A DNA stretch of 64,000 nucleotides from Fontivivens sp964399735 (lineage in GTDB: Bacteria; Zhuqueibacterota; Zhuqueibacteria; Residuimicrobiales; Krinioviventaceae): assembly GCA_964399735.1 (NCBI GenBank), contig CAYNSO010000002.1, forward strand, positions 62,001-126,000, in the 5' to 3' direction. Positions within the stretch are counted from its first letter, which is position 1. Each line of letters opens with the position of its first letter. Position numbers and translations under genes: made by a program. The notes below the pieces were generated by a model that made no database searches, had not been told where the DNA came from, and saw only the letters and a program-made list of their open reading frames with translations. Positions 35,478 through 45,349 of this stretch are shown here, piece after piece.

Positions 35478-37505
35478 ATGAATTCACAAAGCAGTAAAAA
35501 AGTCAAGCACAACCCGTATGTACCGGTAAATACACAAATGCGCGAATTTACTTTTAAAGCTATCTTTTTGGGGTTGATCCTTGCTATTGTTCTGGGGGCA
35601 GCAAATGCCTACCTGGGATTAAAAGCCGGAATGACTGTTGCCGCAACATTCCCGGCGGCAGTAATTGCTATGGCAATTCTGAAACCATTCAAAGGCTCAA
35701 TACTGGAAGAAAACATGGCCCGAACTACCGGGGCGGTTGGTGAAGCCCTTGCAGCCGGCGCTATTTTTACAATTCCGGCTTTTATACTCGCCGGCGTTTG
35801 GAATAATTTTGATTATTTAAAAAGCACCATGCTAATGCTGGTGGGTGGAATTTTAGGGGTTTTGTTTATCATTCTGCTACGACGCACATTGATTGAAGAC
35901 GAAACCCTCCCCTATCCTGAAAGCAAGGCTTGTGCTGAAATTGTCAAAGCCGGCCAAAGCGGGCAATCAGGCGGTAAATATGTTTTTTGGTCTATGGGAT
36001 TTGCAGCGCTGATAGAACTGTTTAAAAACGAAAACGGGTTTCGGTTTGTTAAAGACTCTGTGTCCGGCTTTTTCAACTTTCAAACTTCAAAAATTGCATT
36101 ACTGAATTCAAAAAGTCTAATCATTGAAAGGCTATCCGAGACTGGTGAAAAAATACAGGCGCAGTTTTCTTACAAAGGTGGTATGTTCATGCAAAGTCCT
36201 GCCGCTTCACCGGCGTTTCTTGGTGTTGGTTATATTATTGGCTATAAACTGGCGGCTATCACTTTTTCCGGTGGTGTCTTTGGATGGATTTTTTTAATGC
36301 CGATTGTTCTGTTTTTATTAAGCGGACAACTGGAGCCCTTTGCCTTGTCACAAGATTGGGTTACCATTGCCAAAGCGGCTTATAGTTCAACAGTAAAACC
36401 AATTGCCGTTGGCGGCATGCTGGTAGGGGCGTTTAATACCCTGTTCAAAATGCGTAAAAGTCTGTTTAGCGGTATCAGCCATGGCATTCAGGATATTCGC
36501 CAGGCCAGTGGTAACAAGACTGAAAAAGTACGTACCGACAAAGATTTGCCGTTTGGCATGACTCTTTTAGCCATCGGTATTTTGGTTATCTGTATTGTTT
36601 TTGTTTACAAATCGTTTAGCATTAACTGGGGTTCTGCAGTATTGGCGGCAATTATCATGACTCTGGCGGGATTCATCTTTGCTGCGGTTGCCGGGTATCT
36701 GGTTGGTATTATCGGCAGCTCTTCCAATCCAATTTCCGGGTTAACCTTGTCAACTTTGCTGATTGCCGCGTTATTAATGGTTCTGGTTGGCATGAAGGGC
36801 GATCCGGGTGTGGCTGCGGTGCTTGCTGTTGCTTCGGTAGTTTGCTGTGTGGCCGGTGTTGCCGGAGATATGATGCAAGACCTGAAAGTAGGATACCTGC
36901 TTGGCGGTACACCCTGGAAAATGCAGTTGGGGGTAATTATGGGTGTTATAGCCGCTTCGCTGGTTCTGGTCATTCCCATCATGTTGTTACATAATGCTTA
37001 CGGACTGGGCAGCGATGCCTTGCCTGCGCCGCAGGCCGGGTTAATGGCCATGATGAGCAAGGGCATTGTTGGCGGCGATATGGCCTGGCCGCTGGTAATT
37101 GCCGGAATGTTCTTTGGCATTGCCCTTATTCTGATCGGTTCCCCCTCTCCCATGCTCATTTCTGTAGGTATGTATTTACCTTTTAATACTACATCCGCAA
37201 TTTTCATTGGTGGTTTAATTAAATTTGTTGTTGATAAAATGGCCGAGAAAAAAATCAAAAGCGAAGATGACAAAAACCAGGTCGAAAATACCGGCTTGTT
37301 GCTGGCTTCAGGTCTGGTTGCCGGAGAAGCGCTCACCGGTATTATTCTGGCCGCACTGGTTGTTGCCAATATTAACATTAAAACTTTGATTGGATTACCG
37401 GCAAGTTTTGATGGGCTGTGGTGGCTTGCTATTGTGGTTTTCCTGCTTATCGCATATATATTAATTAAATATCCTTTGAATAAACTGAATGCTAAAAACA
37501 AATAA
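35478..37505 (+). CDS. OPT-family oligopeptide transporter
   Basis: 675 residues from the ATG at 35478, set by GGAGG just upstream; an ATG 7 codons earlier lacks such a site. Many TM helices, with the OPT pattern AFTFKAIFLGLILA-like at the start (here REFTFKAIFLG) and NAYLGLKAGMTVAATFPAAV, GEALAAGAIFTIPAF, TLPYPESKACAEIVKAG. OPT proteins import small peptides or metal chelates by proton symport. Two genes downstream lies an M29-type aminopeptidase-like protein, which would suit peptide use. Substrate is unproven. Confidence 0.92.
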   Translation: MNSQSSKKVKHNPYVPVNTQMREFTFKAIFLGLILAIVLGAANAYLGLKAGMTVAATFPAAVIAMAILKPFKGSILEENMARTTGAVGEALAAGAIFTIPAFILAGVWNNFDYLKSTMLMLVGGILGVLFIILLRRTLIEDETLPYPESKACAEIVKAGQSGQSGGKYVFWSMGFAALIELFKNENGFRFVKDSVSGFFNFQTSKIALLNSKSLIIERLSETGEKIQAQFSYKGGMFMQSPAASPAFLGVGYIIGYKLAAITFSGGVFGWIFLMPIVLFLLSGQLEPFALSQDWVTIAKAAYSSTVKPIAVGGMLVGAFNTLFKMRKSLFSGISHGIQDIRQASGNKTEKVRTDKDLPFGMTLLAIGILVICIVFVYKSFSINWGSAVLAAIIMTLAGFIFAAVAGYLVGIIGSSSNPISGLTLSTLLIAALLMVLVGMKGDPGVAAVLAVASVVCCVAGVAGDMMQDLKVGYLLGGTPWKMQLGVIMGVIAASLVLVIPIMLLHNAYGLGSDALPAPQAGLMAMMSKGIVGGDMAWPLVIAGMFFGIALILIGSPSPMLISVGMYLPFNTTSAIFIGGLIKFVVDKMAEKKIKSEDDKNQVENTGLLLASGLVAGEALTGIILAALVVANINIKTLIGLPASFDGLWWLAIVVFLLIAYILIKYPLNKLNAKNK

Positions 37506-37520
37506 ACTTTGAATGTTTAT

Positions 37521-37556
37521 AAAACAACCCGGTTGTAAACCGGCCGGGTTGTTTTG
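37521..37556 (+). terminator. Intrinsic terminator after the OPT transporter
   Basis: AAAACAACCCGG pairs with CCGGGTTGTTTT (12 bp), with a further GGTT/AACC helix inside. It begins 15 nt after the stop codon. Confidence 0.8.
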
Positions 37557-37650
37557 TTGAATTGAACAGGATAACTGAATTTATAATATACCACCTGGCT
37601 TGGTTACTTTTCAGGCAAACAACAAACAACTTTGAGGACGGGAATACCAG

Positions 37651-37992
37651 ATGAGCGATCAGCACAACCAATTTATGGAACTTGTTCCGGAACATAATGT
37701 ACGATGGGAAAAAACCGTTCAAGGCCAGGTTTGCCTGTGGTCGCCAAAATACACTCATCCTTTTATGGTAAAATATATATTGCCGTTAATCAAAAAAAAA
37801 GAGGTTCGGATAAGCCTGGACGATTATGGCAGTTTTGCCTGGCAACAAATTGACGGTAAAAAAAATATACGCCAAATTGGCGCCGTTATGCTTCAAGAGT
37901 TTGGTGAAAAAATTGAACCGGTAGAACAACGGCTGGCAATTTTTATTAATATTATGCTTAACCGCAAACTGTTGAGCATCCATGAATTTTAA
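37651..37992 (+). CDS. PqqD-like (RRE-fold) protein
   Basis: 113 residues. The second half follows the PqqD pattern: ISLDDYGSFAWQQIDGKKNIRQIG, then helices to a hydrophobic end. PqqD-type domains bind leader peptides of ribosomally made modified peptides and hand them to a maturase. No radical-SAM or peptide gene lies nearby. It sits between the OPT transporter terminator and the aminopeptidase-like gene. Stand-alone PqqD-like proteins in lineages of this sort often have no known partner. Confidence 0.65.
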   Translation: MSDQHNQFMELVPEHNVRWEKTVQGQVCLWSPKYTHPFMVKYILPLIKKKEVRISLDDYGSFAWQQIDGKKNIRQIGAVMLQEFGEKIEPVEQRLAIFINIMLNRKLLSIHEF

Positions 37993-38057
37993 TAAACCTG
38001 TGTTCTCTAAATGATAACTGCCAATCTATATTGATATAGGATATTGAAAAATAGTAT

Positions 38058-39011
38058 ATGTCAAAACTGGAAAAATCTGCGCAAGCAGTTGTGAATAAAT
38101 GCCTTGAAGTCAAACGCGGTGAATCTGTACTAATATTAATCAATGAATCCTTTCTGGATATTGCCCAATTATTATTTACTGAATGCCAAAAGAAAACTAA
38201 AAATTCCTGGTTGCTGACGCTACCCAATAATTTTTATAAACACGGTATACATGAATCGATTGCCCGGCTCATGCAAAGTATGGATATAATTATAGCGCTA
38301 ACCAATCCATCCATAGCACACCAGGACGCCCGCATAAAAGCGAATCAAAATGGGGCTCGCATTGCGTGTATGCCTGGTATTACCAAATCATCCTTTATCC
38401 GTTTTGAAAATACAGATTTTAAAAAAATCAGCCGTTTGAGTAAAAAGCTGAGCGATGTTTTTTCAATATCAAGTGAGGTACTTGTCACTGCTGCAAATGG
38501 AACGCACCTGGAAATTGTGATTGACAATCACCAGGGATACGCAGAGACCGGACTCTTGAACCAACCCGGTACATTTTCACACTTGCCGGCGGGAATGGCC
38601 TGCATTTCACCGGTTCATGGTAAAATTGAGGGGCAACTGGTCGTCGATTGCGGTATGGAACTTGACCGGGAAGATTTGGAAAAACTGGTTGTGCATATTA
38701 AAGAGGGTCGGGCAGCGCGGATTACCGGCGGTCAATCGGCAAAGAGGCTTCGTCAAAAAATCGCCCATTCGGGTACACTTGGTCGCAATGTTATTGAATT
38801 TGGCCTGGGTACGAATGATGCAGCGAAAATGAGCGGAAACCCGGCTGAGGATGAAAAAGTATTGGGTAATATTTTCATATCACTGGGGCATAATTCCATA
38901 GATGAGGATTCAACTGATTCTACCTCCCCCATACATGGCATTGTTTATAAAGCAACAGTAGAAGTTAAAGGCAAGAGAATTATTGATAAAGGAAGGTTAT
39001 TGCTGGATTAA
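38058..39011 (+). CDS. M29-type (AmpT-like) aminopeptidase-like protein
   Basis: 317 residues, the short COG2309 form. Family blocks seen: LEVKRGESVLIL at the start, a HGKIEGQLVVDCG-like centre, EFGLGTNDAAKMSGNPAEDEKVLG and a GIVYKATVEVKGKRIIDKG end. In relatives the late segment usually carries His residues that bind the two metals (VHIAFGDN and HLDG). Here the same places read IFISLGHN and PIHG, so metal binding may be altered. The stop overlaps the convergent response-regulator gene by 4 nt. Confidence 0.75.
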   Translation: MSKLEKSAQAVVNKCLEVKRGESVLILINESFLDIAQLLFTECQKKTKNSWLLTLPNNFYKHGIHESIARLMQSMDIIIALTNPSIAHQDARIKANQNGARIACMPGITKSSFIRFENTDFKKISRLSKKLSDVFSISSEVLVTAANGTHLEIVIDNHQGYAETGLLNQPGTFSHLPAGMACISPVHGKIEGQLVVDCGMELDREDLEKLVVHIKEGRAARITGGQSAKRLRQKIAHSGTLGRNVIEFGLGTNDAAKMSGNPAEDEKVLGNIFISLGHNSIDEDSTDSTSPIHGIVYKATVEVKGKRIIDKGRLLLD

Positions 39012-39679
39012 ACCGGTATTTTTTTATTCAATGATAATGGAGAACGGGCTTTTTGTGCCTGGATCAGACGGGTCATTCTTTTGCTGCTGGTATAAACAGC
39101 ATTTATATCCATTTTTTGTTGCTCCGTCAGATTTGCTTTTTCATTATTGTACAAAAGGTTACACAAACTGGCAATAGTGGCATTTGCCAATTCCAGGTCT
39201 TCCAGCCATTCTTCCCGGGGAATTGGTTCAACTGATGCCGGAGCATCAGCAAGGGCTGTTGTCGAGCCATTACGAGGGCTCTCTTTTTCCAGATGGGCCA
39301 GACGGACAATATTATCGATAATGTTTACCAGTTCACGGTGACCAAACGGTTTATTCAAAAAAGCGCGTAGACCAAGACGATAATACTCTTCAATATTTTC
39401 CATTTCATCGGACTTGGCAGTTAACATAACAACTGGTGTATTGCGAATTGAACTATATTGGGGAGAAGTTGCCAGCATTTTTATAAATTGTTTGCCATTT
39501 ATATCCGGTAGTATAAAATCGAGTAAAATAATGTCGGGTTTGTGGAATTTGGCAGTCTCCAGACCCTCCTGACCATTTCTGGCAGTATAAAAATCATAAC
39601 CAACCCGGCTAAAAATTCTTTTACCGATGAGCAGCATATCGACATTATCATCAATTAATAATAATTTCTTTTTGTTCAT
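39008..39679 (-). CDS. Response regulator, CheY-like receiver with short C-terminal tail
   Basis: 223 residues. The receiver domain occupies about 4-125, with acidic pocket residues at 10-11, phosphoacceptor Asp54 (IILLDFILPD) and a conserved Lys in LNKPFG. The tail of about 95 residues has no DNA-binding or enzymatic motif that I recognise. It is probably the output partner of the histidine kinase 97 nt upstream on the same strand. Confidence 0.88.
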   Translation of the reverse strand: MNKKKLLLIDDNVDMLLIGKRIFSRVGYDFYTARNGQEGLETAKFHKPDIILLDFILPDINGKQFIKMLATSPQYSSIRNTPVVMLTAKSDEMENIEEYYRLGLRAFLNKPFGHRELVNIIDNIVRLAHLEKESPRNGSTTALADAPASVEPIPREEWLEDLELANATIASLCNLLYNNEKANLTEQQKMDINAVYTSSKRMTRLIQAQKARSPLSLNKKIPV

Positions 39680-39775
39680 GGTACTATCCAGGATTTATGG
39701 TCAGTTATAGAGATATAATATACGCAATAATAACACAGCAATAAAAATACCAAATATTAGAATAATTTAAAAAAT

Positions 39776-41236
39776 CTAAACATTCTCTGTCGAAACCGGT
39801 AAAAACACAGAAAATTCAGAGCCAGCGCCAATTTTACTATTGACTTCAATCCGCCCATTATGTATTTCAACCAGTTGTTGAACCAGTGAAAGCCCTAAAC
39901 CGGAACCATTGATATTACGAACTTGTTCATTATCTGTAACACGGTAAAACTTTTTAAAAATATTTTGCAAATCCTTTTCGGGAATTCCAAAACCCTGATC
40001 CTTGACCCGGAAAATGGCATGGTCATTTTCAACAGTTAAATGCAATTCAATTTGGGTTGTATCGGGGCTATACTTGATGGCATTTGAAAACAAGTTTAAT
40101 ATGATCTGTTCCATCATACCGTTATCTGCCCAAACAAACACCGGAATATCCGGTTCCTTGAAATCGACGACAATTTCTTTTTGCGCAGCCAGATAAGCAT
40201 TGTTACCAATCACCATTTGTACAGTTTCAGCCAAATCCACTTTGGCTTTTTGTGGCTGAATTCGTCCGGATTCAATTCGTGAAATATCCAGAAATTTATT
40301 AATCAACTCTCCGAGCCTGGTAGATTCGTTCAGAATAATTTCAGCATAATCATTCGCTTGTTCCTTCTCAAGATCCGGATCAAGCAACAGTTCGCTAAAG
40401 CCGCAAATGCTCGTGAGCGGAGAGCGCAACTCGTGTGCGACCATGGAAACCAGTTCAGTTTTCATGCGATCAATTTCTTTTTGCTGGGTAATATCACGTA
40501 ATATCGTGACAATTCCGATCAGTCCTTCGGTTTCATGCAAGACCCGTGCGGCATTGGCCTGAAGAGTTATCGGCTTCCAGTTGGCCTTTTCTTTAATCTC
40601 AATTTCTGTAGAAGGAAGCTCGGTAAAATTATTTTCCGTGGCTTCCTGGATCAAATATAACAACTTTTGTTCAGTAATAAATTCACTGATCGTTTTATCA
40701 ACAGCTTCACCTTCCTGCAGACCGAACCATTTTTCAGCAGTAGAATTTAGAATAAGCACTTTTAAATGAGGGTCGGTAACGATTACCCCGTCGGCAATAT
40801 TTTTAATGATCGTTTGCGTTTTGTTGCGTTCAGCAATTATTTGCGCCAGGTTCATTTCGTGCAGACGGCGTATTTCTGTGGTCATATAATTAAATAATTT
40901 GGCCAGTTTCCCAATTTCATCATCTGAACTGACATTGATCTTGTGAGAAAATTTTCCCCTGGCTATTTCTGTGGCGCTACGGGTAAATTCAGCAATCGGA
41001 GTTGTGATATAGTGAGAAATATAAAAAGCGACCAGACCGGCCAAAACCAATGCAAATAAAATAATTGTAAAAATAATCACGATTATTGACCAGGCGCTAT
41101 TTCCTGCGCCCAGATACCCGTTGGCCAGGGCTAAAACAGTCAAAGTAATAACAGGAATCATGGTAGCGCTCATGATTGCCAATAATAATTTTCGGAACAG
41201 TTTGCTTTTTATTTGTTGACTAAACCAGTTTGTCAT
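39776..41236 (-). CDS. Membrane sensor histidine kinase (HAMP-PAS-HisKA-HATPase)
   Basis: 486 residues. Two TM helices (about 18-40 and 48-74) are separated by a loop of under 10 residues, so there is no real periplasmic sensor. HAMP (about 72-124) and a PAS domain (about 140-250) follow, then the HisKA box with His268 (VAHELRSPLTS), and an HATPase domain with N-, G1- and G2-like boxes (NLFSNAIKYSP, DQGFGIPEKD, GSGLGLSL). Input must come from the membrane or cytoplasm. It is flanked by two receiver proteins in the same direction. Confidence 0.93.
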   Translation of the reverse strand: MTNWFSQQIKSKLFRKLLLAIMSATMIPVITLTVLALANGYLGAGNSAWSIIVIIFTIILFALVLAGLVAFYISHYITTPIAEFTRSATEIARGKFSHKINVSSDDEIGKLAKLFNYMTTEIRRLHEMNLAQIIAERNKTQTIIKNIADGVIVTDPHLKVLILNSTAEKWFGLQEGEAVDKTISEFITEQKLLYLIQEATENNFTELPSTEIEIKEKANWKPITLQANAARVLHETEGLIGIVTILRDITQQKEIDRMKTELVSMVAHELRSPLTSICGFSELLLDPDLEKEQANDYAEIILNESTRLGELINKFLDISRIESGRIQPQKAKVDLAETVQMVIGNNAYLAAQKEIVVDFKEPDIPVFVWADNGMMEQIILNLFSNAIKYSPDTTQIELHLTVENDHAIFRVKDQGFGIPEKDLQNIFKKFYRVTDNEQVRNINGSGLGLSLVQQLVEIHNGRIEVNSKIGAGSEFSVFLPVSTENV

Positions 41237-41244
41237 TAAATATT

Positions 41245-42228
41245 TTATCCTTCATCAATTACCTGATTTTTTCCATTTGCTTTTGCTATATATAAACGCC
41301 GGTCGGCGCATTCGAGCAATTCTTCACCGGTTGTGCCATTAAGCGGAAAAGTAGAAACACCTGCGCTGATCGTAATCTTGCTGTTTAGACGGGTATTGTC
41401 AATATTAAATTGACAATTATCAACCAGATCTTTGAGTTTGTTGGCGACAATTTTACCGGCCCTTTTATCGGTTTCCGGGAAAATAATGGCAAACTCTTCA
41501 CCCCCATAGCGAGCCGCTGTATCAATGCTGCGAATATTACGGTTGATCAGGTCGCTAATGGTACGTAAAACCTGATCACCGGCCAGATGCCCAAAAGTAT
41601 CATTATAATTCTTGAAATAATCAATATCAAACATCATAAGAGAAAATTGCGAATTGTTACGCCGGGCGCGTTCAATTTCTTTGGCAAGAGTGTCTTTAAA
41701 ATAACGATAATTATAAATATTGGTCAAACCGTCTTTGGTTGCCAACTCGTGTAATATTTCTTTGGTTTCTTCCAGTTGTTTAACTTTTTCCTGCAGCTGG
41801 TCGTGTAGATATTTTATCCGTAACAGTGATTTTACACGGGCAAGCAGTTCATGTTTATTAACAGGTTTAGTAATATAATCATCAGCGCCCGATTCAATGC
41901 CCTTGATCTTGTCTTCTACTTCATTCAAGGCAGTTACCAATATAACAGGAATATAAAAAGTTTCTACATTATTCTTGATCATCTGACAGGTATCAAAACC
42001 ATTCATGCCGGGCATCATAATATCAAGCAATACAAGATCAGGTTTTATTTCTTCAATCAACTGGATAGCATTATTACCAGAATTAGCGACGGTTAATTCA
42101 TATTCCGGCGCTAAAAAAGACTTTAATACAGTGATATTCGCACGAGTATCGTCGACAATCAATATATGCGCTTTTGGAGATGGATTGTTATTAACAGTTT
42201 TTTTTGGCATTGCCTGTGTCAAATTCAT
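41245..42228 (-). CDS. PleD-like response regulator with diguanylate cyclase domain
   Basis: 327 residues. The receiver domain (about 21-135) has Asp69 as phosphoacceptor (LVLLDIMMPG) and Lys121. A short linker leads to a GGDEF domain with an intact active site GGEEF at 242-246 and an RxxD product-inhibition site (RSID, 233-236). It should make cyclic di-GMP when phosphorylated and be feedback-inhibited. It starts 3 nt after the gcvPB stop and precedes the histidine kinase by 8 nt. Confidence 0.94.
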   Translation of the reverse strand: MNLTQAMPKKTVNNNPSPKAHILIVDDTRANITVLKSFLAPEYELTVANSGNNAIQLIEEIKPDLVLLDIMMPGMNGFDTCQMIKNNVETFYIPVILVTALNEVEDKIKGIESGADDYITKPVNKHELLARVKSLLRIKYLHDQLQEKVKQLEETKEILHELATKDGLTNIYNYRYFKDTLAKEIERARRNNSQFSLMMFDIDYFKNYNDTFGHLAGDQVLRTISDLINRNIRSIDTAARYGGEEFAIIFPETDKRAGKIVANKLKDLVDNCQFNIDNTRLNSKITISAGVSTFPLNGTTGEELLECADRRLYIAKANGKNQVIDEG

Positions 42229-42231
42229 ATA

Positions 42232-43683
42232 TTAATCCACAAATGGATACCTTACATTCAAATTACGCGCAGCCAGGGCTTCATTGAGCCGCGAAACAGG
42301 TGTTGTTTGCGGAGCGTCTTTTAAAAGATCAGGAGTCTGTTCAGCTTCCTGAGCAATTTTAACTAAAATATCGGCAAACCGTTCCAGCGTCTCTTTACTT
42401 TCTGTCTCGGTAGGTTCAATCATCAATGCCTCAGAAACAATCAATGGAAAGTATACCGTCGGAGCATGGACACCATAATCTAAAAGACGCTTGGCAATAT
42501 CCAGTGTTTTAACACCAAACTTTTTTTGCCGGTCACCGGATAACACAAACTCATGCATCGGTGTAGTTTTGTAAGGTAAATCGTAATAATCCCGAACCAG
42601 AGATAACAAATAATTGGCATTGATCAAAGCGTTTTCACTTGCCTGCCGCAACCCTCTGGCTCCCAGCATGCGAATATAAGTATAAGCACGAATGATAATA
42701 GCAAAGTTCCCTAAAAAAGAACTCACTTTGCCAATACTTGCTGTAAATTCACAAACGCGAGAAAAACCCTGCTCATTGCTTTTCACACAGGGAGAAGGCA
42801 AATAGGCACATAAACGTTTGGAAACGCCAACAGGGCCTGACCCCGGCCCACCACCGCCGTGCGGTGTGGAAAAAGTTTTGTGAAGATTAAAATGGACCAC
42901 GTCAAAGCCCAAATCTCCGGGACGCACAATACCCAACAAAGCGTTTAAATTGGCGCCATCCATATACATCAAACCTCCTGCTTCATGAACAAGGCGGCTG
43001 ATTTCTGCAACCCGGGTTTCAAATATACCCAGAGTGTTGGGGTTGGTTAGCATTAAAGCCGCGGTATTGTTGTCAAGATGCGCTTTCAAGTCCTCCAGAT
43101 CGACAAGACCCTTGTCATTGGATTTTATTTGCACAGCCTGCAATCCGGCAATAGAAACACTGGCCGGATTTGTGCCATGCGCCGAATCAGGGATTAACAC
43201 AATTTTACGATCACTGCCTTGCGCTTTGAGAAAAGCTTTGATCATCATCAAACCGGTCAATTCGCCGTGAGCGCCGGCAGAAGGCTGCAAAGTTACTGCC
43301 GCAAGACCGGAAACCTGGCAAAGATACTCTGCCATTTCAAACAATAGCTGTAAAGCTCCCTGCACAGTAGCATCCGGCTGGTGTGGGTGCAGCGACGAGA
43401 ATCCCTTTAGTCCCTGGGTTTCTTCATTTATCTTGGGGTTATATTTCATAGTGCAGGAACCCAATGGATAAAAATCTTTATCCACATGATGATTAAGAGT
43501 GGAAAGGTTAACAAAATGCCTTACCACCTCAGCTTCACTCACCTGGGGCAAACGGGCTGCATTCTTTCGCTGATGCTTTTCCGGTATTAACTCACTGATA
43601 TTGACTAGCGGCACATCTACATCTGGAAGACTGGCCCCAATTCTGCCGTTTGAACCCATTTCAAAAATCAGTTTTCTAAACAT
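42232..43683 (-). CDS. gcvPB: Glycine dehydrogenase (decarboxylating) subunit 2
   Basis: 483 residues, the C-terminal half of P-protein. The PLP Lys is Lys269 in HFNLHKTFSTPHGGGGPG; FYPLGSCTMKYNPKINE and SAHGTNPASVSIAG are family blocks. It pairs with GcvPA, encoded 20 kb away. It leads a run that continues, with a 3-nt gap, into three signalling genes. GGAG lies upstream of the ATG. Confidence 0.95.
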   Translation of the reverse strand: MFRKLIFEMGSNGRIGASLPDVDVPLVNISELIPEKHQRKNAARLPQVSEAEVVRHFVNLSTLNHHVDKDFYPLGSCTMKYNPKINEETQGLKGFSSLHPHQPDATVQGALQLLFEMAEYLCQVSGLAAVTLQPSAGAHGELTGLMMIKAFLKAQGSDRKIVLIPDSAHGTNPASVSIAGLQAVQIKSNDKGLVDLEDLKAHLDNNTAALMLTNPNTLGIFETRVAEISRLVHEAGGLMYMDGANLNALLGIVRPGDLGFDVVHFNLHKTFSTPHGGGGPGSGPVGVSKRLCAYLPSPCVKSNEQGFSRVCEFTASIGKVSSFLGNFAIIIRAYTYIRMLGARGLRQASENALINANYLLSLVRDYYDLPYKTTPMHEFVLSGDRQKKFGVKTLDIAKRLLDYGVHAPTVYFPLIVSEALMIEPTETESKETLERFADILVKIAQEAEQTPDLLKDAPQTTPVSRLNEALAARNLNVRYPFVD

Positions 43684-43730
43684 TTTTTATCTCCTGCACA
43701 ATCTTATCAGATCATCTTTATTAAACAATC

Positions 43731-43759
43731 AAATTACAATTTACTGTAATGATAGTCAA
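43731..43759 (-). promoter_or_regulatory. Promoter of the gcvPB run
   Basis: On the minus strand TTGACT (43759-43754), a 17-nt spacer and TAATTT (43736-43731). It has the same hexamers and spacing as the porV promoter. Confidence 0.5.
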
Positions 43760-43801
43760 GATTTTTTATTGATATTTTTCCGTTCCATATAAAACCGATT
43801 A

Positions 43802-45349
43802 TTATAATAAAAGCGCCGCCCGTGAAAAGCATGCCAGACTTTCCTGAATCCGCGGGTCATGGACTACCGCTGCACGGATTGTACCTTCCAACCCCCATAA
43901 TATATAAGCGATTTCCTGCATTATTGCCTGTTTTATTTGCTGATTCAAGTGAGAATCCAGGGCAGGATTATTACCGATCTTTGCCATCCGATAAAATTCA
44001 GCAAGCATTTTATCAGTTACCGAGAATTCAGAGAAAAAAGAATCTATTTCTGTTTTTAGATCGGGATTATTTTGCACCAATTTTTCAGCATAATTGAGAA
44101 AAATATTTTGGGCATATAAATCTCTTACCATTTTTGTAATGCCAGCCGTTTCAACCTGTGTAATAATGTCAGGCCGCAAGCCATTTCCTTCATAGATTAT
44201 ACGGCCCTGGGGGGTTTTGAATTCACGCCATTGCTGATTATCACGGGCAGCAGTTGATGATTCAGCAGGCTTTGCCGGGGTCAAACCGGATACATTGCGT
44301 CCGATCATTCGGCCCAGCGGAGTATAATAATTTGCAGTAGTTAATAACAAAGCTGAGCCATCCGGAAAAAGAAATTCAGTTTGCACACAGGCTTTTCCAA
44401 AAGTAACTTCCCCAAACAGCAGTCCTCTATCCCAATCCTGTATAGTGGCGGCAAACATTTCCGCAACACTGGCTGTTCCGGCATTAACCAAAACCACCAG
44501 GGGAATTTGTGAACAGGCAGGCAAATCACTCGAAATATACTTTTGATTGTCTTGCGGGGTTTTGCCACGTGTAGTTACCAGAATTTTGCCCTGAGATATA
44601 AATCGGTCAGCCACCTGAACACCGGCAAGCAGGGAGCCGCCGCTGTTATCCCTCAGATCCACAAGCAGTTGTTTCATACCACGGGCAAGCAAATGGGAAC
44701 AAGCATTATCGAGTTCTGCCGGGGTTGTGCTCACAAAATGCGAAATGTTGATATAGCCGGTAGTATTGTTTATCATAAAGAAGCAGGGTATGCTTTTAAT
44801 ATTAATAAAAGCCCGGTTTAACGTATACAAGCGGGTCTCATTTCCTGAACGGCCGATTAAAATTTTAACCAGTTCATTTTCACTTTTAGCTAACAGGTTT
44901 TGAACTTGTATTTCTGTTAAAAGGGCAGTTGGCCGGTCATTAATTTTTAAAATAATATCGCCAACTAGCAACCCGGCTTTATATGCCGGACTATTATCGC
45001 TTATACCAATAATAATATATTGATTCTTGTGGAATTCAAAACGAATACCAAGACCGATATACCCCTGGTATTTGCTTTCTCTATCCCGATATTCCTCTGC
45101 GGTTAAATATACTGAATATTCATCCAGACCGGCCAACATACCATGAATGGCGTTTTTTAATAACATATCAGAATCAATTTCAGAAATGTAATTGCGTTCA
45201 ATTTTATCCAGGATCATAGTAAGTATCATCCAGCGGTTATATACCTTTTGAGCGCTGTAAGCGAGATGCCGTTGAATTCCGGTAAAAGCAATTAAAACAA
45301 TAATTGATAAAATCAATAAATATATGAATTTAAAACAGTATTTTTTCAC
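43802..45349 (-). CDS. S41-family C-terminal processing protease
   Basis: 515 residues from the GTG at 45349, chosen because a TM helix then begins about 7 residues in and GGGAT lies upstream; a GTG at 45466 would add 39 residues. After the anchor come an S41 N-terminal region, a PDZ domain (GLGIRFEFHKNQYIIIGI) and the catalytic domain with Ser in NAGTASVAEMF and Lys in FGKACVQTEF. CtpA-type enzymes trim or degrade envelope proteins. The C-terminal 130 residues are unassigned. Confidence 0.88.
   Translation of the reverse strand: MKKYCFKFIYLLILSIIVLIAFTGIQRHLAYSAQKVYNRWMILTMILDKIERNYISEIDSDMLLKNAIHGMLAGLDEYSVYLTAEEYRDRESKYQGYIGLGIRFEFHKNQYIIIGISDNSPAYKAGLLVGDIILKINDRPTALLTEIQVQNLLAKSENELVKILIGRSGNETRLYTLNRAFINIKSIPCFFMINNTTGYINISHFVSTTPAELDNACSHLLARGMKQLLVDLRDNSGGSLLAGVQVADRFISQGKILVTTRGKTPQDNQKYISSDLPACSQIPLVVLVNAGTASVAEMFAATIQDWDRGLLFGEVTFGKACVQTEFLFPDGSALLLTTANYYTPLGRMIGRNVSGLTPAKPAESSTAARDNQQWREFKTPQGRIIYEGNGLRPDIITQVETAGITKMVRDLYAQNIFLNYAEKLVQNNPDLKTEIDSFFSEFSVTDKMLAEFYRMAKIGNNPALDSHLNQQIKQAIMQEIAYILWGLEGTIRAAVVHDPRIQESLACFSRAALLL

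Noticed and set aside
43684..43801. Possible glycine riboswitch before gcvPB
   Set aside because: The tandem aptamer core is absent; the region holds only a promoter and a ribosome binding site.
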